A DNA stretch of 64,000 bases from contig JAKCWW010000021.1 in the NCBI GenBank assembly GCA_026260175.1, forward strand, positions 71,619-135,618. Reading direction: 5' to 3'. Below, one piece after another: positions 12,757 through 23,843 of this stretch; positions within the stretch are counted from its first letter, which is position 1, and each line of letters starts with the position of its first letter. The notes below the pieces were generated by a model. That model searched no databases. It was not told the DNA's origin and worked only from the letters and a program-made list of their open reading frames with translations. The translations under genes and the position numbers were made by a program. This DNA is from Reticulitermes lucifugus. Lineage: Eukaryota; Arthropoda; Insecta; Blattodea; Rhinotermitidae.

Positions 12757-13194
12757 AACAAACAGCATTTATACATATTATGTAACGTACTGCCAGACAT
12801 GTGCCTTTCGACATTGAAATTTAAGTCACCCTCAGTGCCAATTTATGCCATTCTAACTTACATGAGCTTATCCCTTGCGCTTCTTAGTCAGAAGATCCCG
12901 GGTTCAATTTTCACTCCGGATGCCATTCATGCTGGCACGATTTTAACATTATTCTCAGTCCCTCTAGCCATATTACAGACACAGTCTTAATGATCAAGAC
13001 GGCAGGTCGTACCAAACAGTAAACACACACCTTCTCGTTTGTAAAAACCAATCAGTTACTAATGTAAAGGGAAATAATCGCTGTTTATTCTGAGAGCCAT
13101 ACAAGGCACATTATTAACGCGTAGGATTTTGTAATGTTACATCTTATGGTACGTCAGGGAACTACGTATTAGGGTTTTTCCTATATGGCTGATA

Positions 13195-13372
13195 TGTGCT
13201 GACCCAACGTCGCGGTCCACGGAGTAGCACTCCTGCTACGTATTCATGAGGTCCTGACTTCAGAACTCGGTGCACAATTTGCATATCCAAGATGAGAATT
13301 CTTGTGGTTTTCGTCAGCCACTCCAGGAAAATACCGGATATTTCTTTCAAGTAGGACACGACCACTTCTTAC
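13195..13372 (+). repeat. SINE-C copy 2
   Basis: It contains CCACGGAGTAGCACTCCTGC, ATTCATGAGGTCC and TTCAGAACTCGG, then GTGGTTTTCGTCAGCCACTC, CAGGAAAATACCGGATA and TAGGACACGACC. The block order matches the copy at 10,530 and resembles a widespread insect SINE tail. Boundaries are approximate. Confidence 0.5.
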
Positions 13373-13509
13373 AAAACTCTTAAACCCTCAATTTTTTTTA
13401 TTCTGTAATCACCGTGCATCTTTTCACAGTCACTATTTGCATACACCAACTGGATGCACTTTATTTAAAAACCTGTATAGTATTTTAAAAACATATTTAA
13501 AAACTTTTT

Positions 13510-13557
13510 AAACCCGACATATGTTTCGGTTCCTATAGAGCCATCTTCAGGGGTTTT
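13510..13557 (-). ncRNA. Type I hammerhead-ribozyme-like motif, left arm
   Basis: This is the mirror copy of the motif at 13797-13843. CTGAAGA is at 13550-13544, GAAAC follows and GTC is at 13518-13516 on the minus strand. Stem I is the same AAACCC/GGGTTT helix. Stem II reads GGCTC against GGAACC, with one internal mismatch, so it is slightly more decayed than its partner. Confidence 0.55.
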
Positions 13558-13796
13558 ACAGTCGCTATATAATATATATATATATATATTAATATATGAA
13601 AACTAACACCTATAATTGTTCTAATTACTGTAATTATTTACAGATAAACCAGTACCATGCATCAACATTAACATATTATTATAGTACGAATAACAAATAG
13701 TGTCTGTGCATACAAAGCAGTGAAAAAGTAAAAAACCTTGCCTAAGAGTGAACCAATGAAAGGGACGTTTTAGTGTATGCAGTTTTAGCGACGGTA

Positions 13797-13843
13797 AAAC
13801 CCCTGAAGATGGCTCTATAGGAGCCGAAACATATGTCGGGTTT
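13797..13843 (+). ncRNA. Type I hammerhead-ribozyme-like motif, right arm
   Basis: Stem I pairs AAACCC (13797-13802) with GGGTTT (13838-13843). The core CTGAAGA is at 13803-13809 and fits CUGANGA. Stem II pairs GGCTC with GAGCC, with one extra U next to A9. GAAAC is at 13826-13830. Stem III is the minimal AC/GT around an ATAT loop, and GTC (13835-13837) supplies the expected cleavage site. The extra U may reduce activity. No cleavage can be inferred from sequence alone. Confidence 0.6.
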
Positions 13844-14969
13844 AAAAAGTTTTTAGATATGTTTTAAAAAACTATACAGTTTTTTAAATAAAGTGCATCC
13901 AGTTGGTGTGTGTAAATAGTGACCTCAATTTTTTTTTGCCAATTATTGTATGATTTGACGACTTATAAACTTACCAATTTAAATCATTGTTAAATAAATC
14001 AATAATAATAAATAAAATGAAGTGGGCTCGGACTACAGCCTTACTTGTTATACGACGCACAATCCGGACTGGAACAGGCTTTCTTTCACTTCCGGCACTT
14101 CTAGAGACACACAGTTCTTCGCTTTCACGCAACGACCGATCTTTCCGAAGTGTACGTAACAACATACGAGTACTGTATTGAGCCTGTTGGAAGAGGCTTG
14201 TACAAGAGATAGAGAAGTCTTTACTTTTCGACTTTCGGTCTCACAGTATCTTTATACACAATTCTTATCTACTTGAAATGATTCACTGCTGAAAGTTGCG
14301 AAAAAGAATTTTGTAATATATTTTAATGTGCATATATCTCTCCTCCTTACTTTCATATTCTCGTCTTTCTTCGACCTTTCTAGAAGTCTGTCTGTAGGGG
14401 AAGAGTGGAAACAAAATAAATAATGGAAAAAGGGAAAAAGTCAATGTAAACGCACTAAGAAAAGGATGGAAAACCATTTCTTCCTTTCGTCGACCAGAAT
14501 ACATGAATAGGGGTCTCCGTCCTAAATCGTTTCTACTATATTATACTTCAAGTTAACTTAGGCCTCACATTTGCAACGTGCACACTAGGGTGCAGCACTG
14601 TCCTTGAGGGAGGAATTTCCTTCCTTATGACTACAACTATTTTTCAGACGATATTACAAATCTGCCGCTGAATACGATAGAAAGTAGAGAAGTTCTGGCA
14701 CGAATTTTCAAGGCTCCAGCTTACTTTAACTGCTTTCTTCCGCAGACAGTACTTTGTGGAATCTTTAAGTAAGCAGGCATAAGTTCTTATTTAAATAAAA
14801 CAGAAATTAGTAAACATTATACAAACGGATTAAGACAACAGTCAGCTTCAATTAAATATCTGATGTTATTAGACTATAATATGACAGATTATTTTCATCA
14901 CCAATTGGACACCATTTAAAAGATAAGAATTAAACAAATATGCGAACAAACACAGGTAATGTAGCTAGG

Positions 14970-15138
14970 AAAGTAAAGTTGTCCCTGTTCACGTCAGGAG
15001 GGCACAGAGGGGGAGTAGCGGTAGCCTATAGCCCTGCTCATTTTTAACTTTGGCACTAGATGGGGGTGGGTCATCAAAGCCACGCCCCGGCCGTTTTACC
15101 CCCAGGAAAATGTCCCGGTACCCATTGTACAGGGGGGT
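14970..15138 (-). repeat. SINE-A copy 4, lacking the tRNA-like head
   Basis: From the plus-strand view it starts AAAGTAAAGTTGTCCCTGTTC, then CACTAGATGGGGGTGGGTC, GCCACGCCCCGGCCG and CCCGGTACCCATTGTACAGG, after which the match stops. About half of the element, the 5' end, is missing. Bases 15,139-16,050 show nothing else recognisable. Confidence 0.85.
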
Positions 15139-16061
15139 GATTGTGGTTCATTCTTTACATGAATCAGTGCCCGTGTGGCATCAGGGGTACCGTATCTTAT
15201 CCGCCTTTAGTCCCAATAAGTTTTTAAAATGAAGGACGACTGGAACTCTTTTTACAACACTTAACTATTTAAAACAGAAATTAAAATGTAATTAAAAAAT
15301 TCCAATCCTATTTATTACAACTTCAATTTCTGTCACTTGCCAGTAGAGCTCTTACAAGCCTGCAATTTCGAGGTGGTAATACTCGTATAATAATAAGACG
15401 CAGACTCAACTAAGGGACTGCTTCTTGTAATCGCAGTGAAAACGCAAAAGATCAGATTAATACATCGTTAGAAAATCATGTGACGATTACATGAATGTTC
15501 CATCTATGCGGAATTAGGCTATACAAAATATGGCAAAGTGAGTGCAAATAGACAGGAATACTGCGAGCGACAGAATGATGTTGCACAGTATCAGAGAGAT
15601 GGGGGATTTTCGATATGCAAAATTCTCTGAGGCGTGGAATATGACAGTTCTTTCCTTGTTAAAGTTTTGGTCCCTCTATGTATGTTCCTGCTATATAAAA
15701 AAGCTTCAGCCTATTTTATGGTCTCCATTTTAGTGTCCCAGCATGCAGAAAGTCATAAGACTAACTTTATGACGTCATTTCATCCCTCTCCCCTTGCAAC
15801 ATCCTTGTCCCTAGTTATAGCTATATACCGCCGGTGTGCTGGAAGAGCTGACAAAGGGAAGGAAACATTTCTTGACCTTCCTGCAAGATGTAGAAGGACG
15901 ACATCTTACGTTAACTCTATAGGGCATATAACGTTCACAGATTATTGCCTGGGTAAATGTAAGTAGGCTTATCCACACACGACAGACTGAATTCTGATCT
16001 TGTAGATTTTCAAATGCAGTTATCATTTAATATCATGAATTATGCTAAGTGAGAAGCAAGG

Positions 16062-16230
16062 CGGTGCCACAGCTCAGAAGGTTCTTCGCCGGCTTTTCAA
16101 GGCGGAGGCTCGGGTTCTATCTTAGAATAGTCCATGCAGGATTTCTGGTGCAATGATCACTTCGTTTTCCTCTGTGAACTATCATTTCATTAATTCTCCA
16201 TAACTATCTGTCATCAGTGACAGTTAAAAT
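16062..16230 (+). repeat. SINE-B copy 2, divergent
   Basis: It has GCGGTGCCACAGCTCAGAAGG, GCCGGCTTTTCAAGGCGGAGG, CTCGGGTTCTATC and AGTCCATGCAGGATTTCTGG in the order of the 4180 copy. The later half is poorly conserved and ends in a different tail. Bases 16,270-17,780 hold no recognisable feature. Confidence 0.6.
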
Positions 16231-17789
16231 AGACCCATTCGGAGGTCGCAGAATTACAGGACTCAATCTCACGCCACACAAAAAAGTAACGAATTGTGTT
16301 CTTTAAGGCTTTAACAGAGGATCGCCAAATTCAGCAACGCAATCCACATTTTTACCAAAGTAATAAAAGCCGCCGATTTTCAAGGGCTGCCAACAGTAAT
16401 TCAATCAATAGTGACCTATTAGGTACAATGTATTGAAGGCCGTTTTAAGTCCTTCAAAGTAGACTTACTGCTCAATTTAGCACAGGTAAGTCGTAACTTA
16501 CAGATTTAGTCATTAAATCGTCGATTTCATAATGCCACCGTCACCTGCTGTTATAAATAAGCCTGAAACGAAGATATGAGACGTAAGGTGGCTTCAAGTA
16601 GCTTTCAGTCAAGGAATTTATTTTTCTTTCTTCATACCTTGGCTGATCTCAAGCAGGTAATTTTAATTACCTTAGACATATTCTTAACATTTACAAAATA
16701 ACATAAATTGAAACTGACTGACGTCAGAGGAAATTCGTTTACCCGGGAATAAAACCACAACAAACGGTTTTGTTCACAGATGGGCTTCAGATACCTTGCA
16801 CTAAGTCAAGGCAGTCTTCCTGTTCTGACGCCTTCCCAATATGAAGTCCGATAAAAGAATTCTATCTCTTCTAACCCCGTGGTAACAGAATCCGAAATTT
16901 CAACATTGCCGACATCAAAGCCCACAATTAGAAAGGAGTCAGTACAACCTTCCTTCCATCCTTATAACATGTGTTATTAAAATCGGTTATATTTTCCTCT
17001 TAAATTCTTCTATTTTAAAAGTGCTCGCTCTTCAAGTGGTTTCCTTACGAAAATTACGTACTAATTTCTTAATTTTCCATCCTCCATTCCCCTCATAACA
17101 TTTCACGTCTCTTAAACTAGCATGGTATGCATGCATTCTATTTGCCGTAGCATTTGATCTTAAATACATATGCTTTTAAATTACGTACTTATTACTTTTC
17201 ACAACAAAAAAAGCAACGAGATGGTTTACGTGAGTACGACGTGTATTGAATAACAAATGATCCTAGGAGCATTATCGTATCGCATAACTTTTGAAGTCGA
17301 TACTATCGGAAAAGAATCGCAGCAAAGTAAATTGCAGCATCTGTCCTCATACATGTTTGTGAGCAAAGTGGAAATAAACGTAGAATGATAAGAAATACAT
17401 GTTATCCTATTTGCTTAAACCATACAACAGGGAACATACGGAGCTTATTCTCAATTCCTCAGTGGAGGACGTAATGCTGCTACACTAGAAAAAACTCCTG
17501 AGCTCTGCTAAAAGACATGAACGGCAGGCCACAAGAAGCTGGTTGGCCTACCCTGATACTGGTTGAGGAATTGCAGAGCTAATCGAAGCTGAAGTCTGAG
17601 GCTCGCGGAATCTCACTGCAATCCAGACAGATGGAACGGCGGGAGAATATGAGCACAGTGATGTTTTCTCTGTTGTCTAGAATCTTAAGTTACATATCCT
17701 TAGTTTCCGCCTTTCTGCATTATTATTGAATCTCCACCTATTTTACTGTGGGCCTACTTTGTACCATGAGGTTAACAACAAGGTACACC

Positions 17790-17965
17790 GTCATGCAAGT
17801 AACTGGCTGCGGACCGGACGAACGGGGTTCTTTTCCCTGTAGAGATAGGATTTATTTCTTCCCTACGTTCAGAGAGGCAGCCACCCAATTCTTATTCTAA
17901 GAGTTATTTTCTCGAGGGGTAAGCAGCCGGGGCGTGAAGTTGACTCCACACACTTCCATTTAATA
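17790..17965 (+). repeat. SINE-A copy 5, highly degraded
   Basis: Only TCGAGGGGTAAGCAGCCGG, GGCGTGAAGTTGACTCC and the preceding CAGCCACCCAATTCTTATTC can be aligned to the family body. The head is very diverged. Confidence 0.5.
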
Positions 17966-18635
17966 ATCGCGAATAGGAGTGCAAATTTGCAAATTGGGCC
18001 TTCACGACGTGGTGTTTAGTTACAGGAATAAGATTGCATTTTGTGTTTTCGTGACTAGGACAGATGTAAATGCATCGTGATGTGTACAAAACCGTGACAG
18101 TCTAAAGCCAACAGCACAGAATTCGGGCGAAACTTGCACCTTAGAGCGGACTATAAACGTCTCCCCATTCACAATCGAACAGGTTATTTTTGCGGTAAAA
18201 CTCTCAGTGTGTGTCTATGTTTCAAAATCGACCAAATTACAAGCTGTACTGACTGATGCGTTCGTGACTTTGGTAAGCCTGTCTTGGTGAATGCCAAGAT
18301 AGCACAATGGGTTACGCCGATCCCTTACTCCCTTACCCACTCACAATGAATTATCTCTTTCCAATTCCAAACAACCTTAAGACGTATAATTCATTCCTTT
18401 AAAAAACGTTGTTCAAGGACCTAAGACGGAAATGAAAGTTTGTTCCGACTTTCCTGCGAAACATTGGAGAAGCCTTATTACCCTACAGGGGTAAAACCCA
18501 GATTAACACTTGCCACAAGCAACTGAAAATGTAGGCCTAAAGCCTCAGTCTCCAATAGACCTAGCAGTTCATAACCAGAGGCCTGTTCACGAGTTATTTG
18601 ATCTTCCATAACCACTACAATTAAAGTACAGTAGC

Positions 18636-18870
18636 GTAGACGACCAGGCGTAGATGGGAGGATAATTTTAAAATGGATCTTCAAGAAGTGGGATGGGAGG
18701 GCGTGGACTGGATTGATACGACTCAGGATAGGGACAGGTGGCGGGCTCTTGTGAATGCGGTACTGAACCTTCAGGTTCCATAAAACGCGGGAAATTTCTT
18801 GACTTGCAGACGACGTTTTAGCTTCTGAAGAAGGACTCTGCTCCATGGAGTTAGATAGTTAGTTTGTTGG
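18636..18870 (+). mobile_element. LINE 3'-end fragment 2
   Basis: It contains GACGACCAGGCGTAGATGGG and AAAATGGATCTTCAAG; one frame reads [14 protein letters not shown] and [12 protein letters not shown], the familiar out-of-frame peptide of this LINE 3' end. It ends with GGGAAATTTCTTGAC, CTGAAGAAGGACTCTGCTCC and ATGGAGTTAGATAGTTAG. It is a dead truncated copy. From here to 20,040 nothing else was recognised. Confidence 0.85.
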
Positions 18871-20039
18871 TTTTTTGTTAGCGTAGGTGACGGTCTATCC
18901 GACATTATTACAACACAACCAACAGTTGCTGCTCAGAAGTTAGGCTACTTCAGTTTTTATATGTCTGTCTTTTATTTAGAAGACATCCGATTGAAGTATA
19001 ATTGTAGCAGCGAGCATCCTGATTGAATTTTTTTCGTAATTTTGCTAGTTTTTTCAGGCACTTCCTCCTCGATGATTCGTCATCACCCTCTCATTGTTCG
19101 CATTTCTTTCAATTCTGAATGGCCTATGAATCTGACACTACCAAAATCTCCTCTAACAGATGTACCAATGATTCAACAACCTTGATACTACTGCATGATC
19201 CTGAGTCACTTATAATTAAGTCCAATTCACACTCACTTCCCCAAGTAACAGTTCAATGTTCTTTTCCTCTCCTATTTGGCCTTCCGAGTCTCTCTCTACT
19301 CAACAGCTTTACCGACGACATTCTGTAGTATTCAGCATTTTTCTCGCCCAACTTTTACTATATCCGCCTTAAATATTCCCCCTGATAAATATTAGCAGCT
19401 TAATTATTTAGAGGTAAAGTGAGCCAAAGTTTAATAATCATGAACCATGCACAAATATATCTGTCAATTTCCCCATTGTACTAACAAATAAAAATGCCTA
19501 ATGTATTTTATCTCCACTCCTGATCATACCCACAAGCTTTAGAGAAAATGAAATAAATAAGTTGTCCTTTAGGCTTCTACCAGCATCTCGTAATTCACAC
19601 AGACCCTATACTCTCGGTGTAGGCCTGTATGCGTTTTGTACAGGTCTTGAAATTTTCTCTGCTTTCATAGGACCCGTTTATAAATACACGCGTGCCATTT
19701 TCGTAAGCAGCATCAATGCTCTGCCACTGAGGATGGCTGACCACCACAGATAATTTGACTTCAACATAATAAGCTGACGCTGCAGTAGCTATTGTTGGGA
19801 CTGACTGTACTAAACACGCAAACATTTCGTACGATTCAGTTACGATGAAACTAGAATTACACATGAGCATTCTGAGGATTTCCAACTATACTGTGGTTTC
19901 GTTAAGTCTCTCTTCATAGCGATACTGATGGAAGCATAAGCTTTAGGCATTTTGAGACGAAATAAGGGCCCAAAGTAGGGAATGTTTCGAATACTCTGGT
20001 CAGCATATATCGAAATGTTCTCCACCTACAAACACATAC

Positions 20040-20800
20040 ATCTCAACTACACCCCCTTGACTACACTTCTCTATCCTTGTGTTTCCTCTCTCACCCCCAT
20101 CCTATCTTCTCGATAAAGCAGTTATCTTTCCCCACCCCTCACCGTGCTCTTCTCATCCCCGCTTATCCCTTCGCTTTCTCGCTCTCTCTCTCTTTTGCTC
20201 CGAGTTTGGTTGAAGCCAAGGGAGCTGCTCGGAGATGGAGAAGCTTGAACATCAAGCAGGTTTCCCCAGCCCTACAAACTAGATTATTCACAATAAACTT
20301 TCGCTTCGTATTAAATTATTTAATTTCGGTGGAAAGAGAGAGAGAGTGGAAGAGGAAGGGACTCAAGTAGTCGGAGTTGGGTGGGTACTACTGGAAGGCC
20401 GGGGCGAGGTGGTAACCTTGTTAGTGTTGGAGGCACAACTGAGTTATGGTCTTATAATGCTAGGGAATGAGAAAAAGAAGGCTACGGGCTTGCTGGCTGC
20501 TGGGAGTCTCAGTCAGGCAGTACCAGGATGGATAGGGGAGGCCCACGGGTCGGACGGTTCTTCCAGGACACCTCTCAGTTCTTCGGCATCGCCGTCTTAA
20601 GCCCGCTGTGTCTCCTCAAAGGGTGGAGGTGGTTGTGACGTGTACTGGCAAGTGACATCTCTAGTACATTCCACCAGTTGAAGGTGTAGGTGCTCGCAAG
20701 ATCCTCCTGTGCACGCATAGAAGGCATACTGAAGAAGATCAATTCTTGTGTGTTGGTACGACTGAAGGAATGTACCCCTGTTTTCAGTGTGCAAGTATCA
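20040..20800. other. Relatively GC-rich, CT/AG-tract region, no supported gene
   Basis: A C-rich/CT-rich run (20,040-20,210) and a GAGAGAGAGAG tract near 20,335 border open stretches on both strands, including about 84 codons on the plus strand at 20,346-20,600. None resembles a known protein, and no clear splice context was seen. It could be regulatory intronic DNA or a non-coding exon of an unseen transcript. Confidence 0.3.
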
Positions 20801-23432
20801 GTTCATGATCACGTGAGTGAAATCTTACGAGTATGTTGGATATTTTTTAAATATAAACTGGATATCTAGAGTTTGTCCGTTTATCCAGACGAATAACATT
20901 TATTGTAGTGATGTGATTTCAGTGCAAACATCGTTATCAAATTGATGTTTATATCATATTACTCCAAGTTCCATCAAGATCAGTGAGTGTATGATGTAAA
21001 TAATTTAAGAGATGTTTCGCCTTCTGCTCTGTCAAGATGTCATTATTATAGATTTAGACTACTTGCTCAACAAATAAGGGAATCTTCCACAGATACCTTA
21101 TTATTGTAATTAATTACAGATACTGGTAAGATCCTTAAACGTCCAAGCGACAATTTTCCGTGGACACACTGTTCACTTCATTAGAAATATCCAGTTAGGT
21201 ACATAACGAATCTGCAATGGCTTTATTGGGGCAATGGGTACAGGTTCGACATTCTTTCCGAAAAACATCTATCGATTACATTAAATACATGTTGTGATAA
21301 TGTAAATGTATTCCTGGAATAAATATGTAACTGCTGTTTAGGTAGGCGTTTGAGTTGTGTACGTGCAAACGAAGATGAAAACATTAATCACTCTGATTTT
21401 AGTTGCTGTGAATATAGACCAAAATTAAATAACGATTTTAAAATTCGTTTATGCGTTTAGGAAAAACTATTTTAATATCATCCTACCCGCTACGCCTAAA
21501 TCTTTCTACAGGTTACTTAATTTTAGGTTCCTCCAATAAATTTATGTGTGCATTGTCATTTAACAACAATATAAATCCGAAAGAAACGTGTAGTAAGAAT
21601 GCTCTTAGGTCTATCAAAAATTGTTAGACATGAGACAAATCAACTTGCTAACTTCCAGCCATTGACAAGACAAGGAAAGACAATTTCGAACAGTCCGCAT
21701 GTGACTAGGTTAACTGCAAACAAATATTAGTCCCCTTACAAATAAATTAATTGTAGCTCTAACCCAAATGCAGCTCTACTCATTTCTGTCAGCAGAAAGA
21801 AATAATGTAACCCACACCTGCTAGAAACCAAATCATCTTTTCTTGTGTTAGCTTCACTTAAATTTGTTTTGGAGTTCGTGAAAATATAGGTTTTCAGCAC
21901 CTTTAGTCTGTTCGCTTTTAGTAACATTCATTTAGCGGATGGCAAGGAATTACCACGATATTATGTTACGAGCATTTCTCTTCAACATTCCCAAGGGAGC
22001 TACACTGAAGATGGATGTAGCATATTCCTCCGATACGGTGGTATCCAAATACCAAATTATACGGTTGTAATTTTCAAGTATTTTATACGTACACTCTTTC
22101 TAATAATGGCGGTTTGGAATAGGGAAAGCAATTGACTTGTCACAACTAACGTGAAACCCAAAACCTGGGACCAGGTCTGCTGTGGACAAAACTTATTAAG
22201 AGACCATACCGTAACCTGCCACTGAACCAATTTACGAAAAAATGTAATTTTCATACAATTGAAACGATGGACAATGAACAAAATGTCTTTCACAAAATGA
22301 TTTCACACTTTCTTCAGAAAACTTGAGACTTAAAGAACTGAGTGACTTCCCATGTACGTTGTTTTGATATAAATCGCTGCTTTACAATCTCATCCCCGAT
22401 GCAAATTGGGGATTACTTCTAAAATAAATGAGTTCAACAGCGAGTTTTCTCAACACCAAAAGGAGATACCGGAACCGTAAGAGAAGGTACAGCAGCAACA
22501 TGTGTATATCAGGCTGTTACTTCTGCAAATATCCTTTGTCGTATGTCGTGATTGTGTAACAACAATTAGAAACAAGCGTGCAAGACAGCATGAAACATTT
22601 ATACCCACAACAAAAACAGATTGTTCTGCCGAAACTATTTTAAATTAAAATAAGAAAGAATGATGTATTCTGCATTCCAATTTGGAATTTACAACGCGTT
22701 TACTGACATAGATCCATCCGAATACAACATTCACAGATCACACATCCCAAGCCCCCGACACACAAAACAGAAATCTAGAGACGATGAACATACAATCACC
22801 AAACCCAATCCAGCATATACGGGAGAAAAAACAAGGACTACAAAAACACAGAGAAGTTAGTGCCTAAACAAAAGAAATTTAAGTCGAATAAAGAATTCGC
22901 CGAACGTGCCCATGACAAAAAATTATTTCAGTATACTTAGACGTCAATGATTTTAAAAAGTATGAAAATTAAATTGCAGAGTAAAATTAGGCCAATATGA
23001 ACGCACTACCGACTAGAAGGTGGTGATAGCAGGTTCCATCACATGCAACGGTACTGAAAGAGTAAAAAATTAAATAACACAACACTACGCGAACACAGAA
23101 ATATTCAGCGTACAGAAAATCTTTTAAGTAAAAGATATTGTACTTACGAGTTCTGTGTTAGATGTTATAGATATTTTTGAAAATATTACCTCAAATCGAT
23201 TGAGTTTCATGCACATTAGGCTTTATATTAAACAAGTATGACAAAAAACAAATTCACGCAACTGCTTTTGGTGACAATAACAAACTTCATAGTCCGTCGA
23301 GTAGTTATGGGGATGAAAGTTTCGGGCAGAGAAGCACATAAACCTAAGAATTATTCATTATACCCTCTTCAAAGAAAGCGTACAAAGATTTCAGAGTTAA
23401 CAAACGCAAATTGTATACGTGAAGAAACTGAA

Positions 23433-23466
23433 GATTATTATTATTATTATTATTATTATATTATTG
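23433..23466. repeat. (ATT)n microsatellite
   Basis: About ten tandem ATT units. A related (AAT)n tract lies 350 bp away. Confidence 0.9.
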
Positions 23467-23812
23467 TGATGCTAAGCCAGCGCTTAAACAAAAAGCACTG
23501 AATCGAATTGCATTGAATTATTACCATTATCAACATCAGCAGCGACAGAGGCATCAGCAACACTGTCATCAGGCCTGTCATTACTTTCATAAACAGCCGA
23601 CTGCGGTGGCCAAAGCCGTAAAGCCCGCAGTTTGCTGAACTGTGTTTTCTATTTTCACCTACATAATGGACGGCGTGTGCGCTTTTCATCCGCACTAAAC
23701 TTTACAGTCATAGTCATCACCGCCTACATTTGAGATTATTCATTATTCCTGCCCCCAGGCCAAGTAACTTCTCGTTGTTCATTGAAAGAATTGGCTACAA
23801 AGAACTTAATCA

Positions 23813-23843
23813 AATAATAATAATAATAACAATAATAATAATA
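23813..23843. repeat. (AAT)n microsatellite
   Basis: About ten AAT units with one AAC interruption. Confidence 0.9.

Larger units (their letters stand above)
13400..13922. mobile_element. Penelope-like fold-back insertion with two inverted hammerhead motifs
   Basis: Inverted arms 13429-13566 and 13787-13923 (about 138 bp, roughly 90% matching by eye) enclose a 220-bp AT-rich spacer. A 14-bp direct repeat, CCTCAATTTTTTTT, flanks the insertion at 13386-13399 and 13923-13936. A 29-bp single-copy piece lies between the left flank and left arm. Each arm carries a hammerhead-like motif plus an A/T-rich tail reading AATAAAGTGCATCCAGTTGG. There is no coding sequence, so this is a non-autonomous or rearranged end fragment. 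Confidence 0.75.

Noticed and set aside
15634-15966. 110-codon plus-strand frame
   Set aside because: No similarity, domain or splice context recognised; its length is expected by chance in 64 kb.
18478-18846. A 122-codon minus-strand protein
   Set aside because: It is antisense to LINE 3'-end fragment 2.
20346-20600. 84-codon plus-strand frame in the GC-rich intronic stretch
   Set aside because: Low-complexity Gly/Val/Ser composition and no family resemblance; left as an unassigned region.
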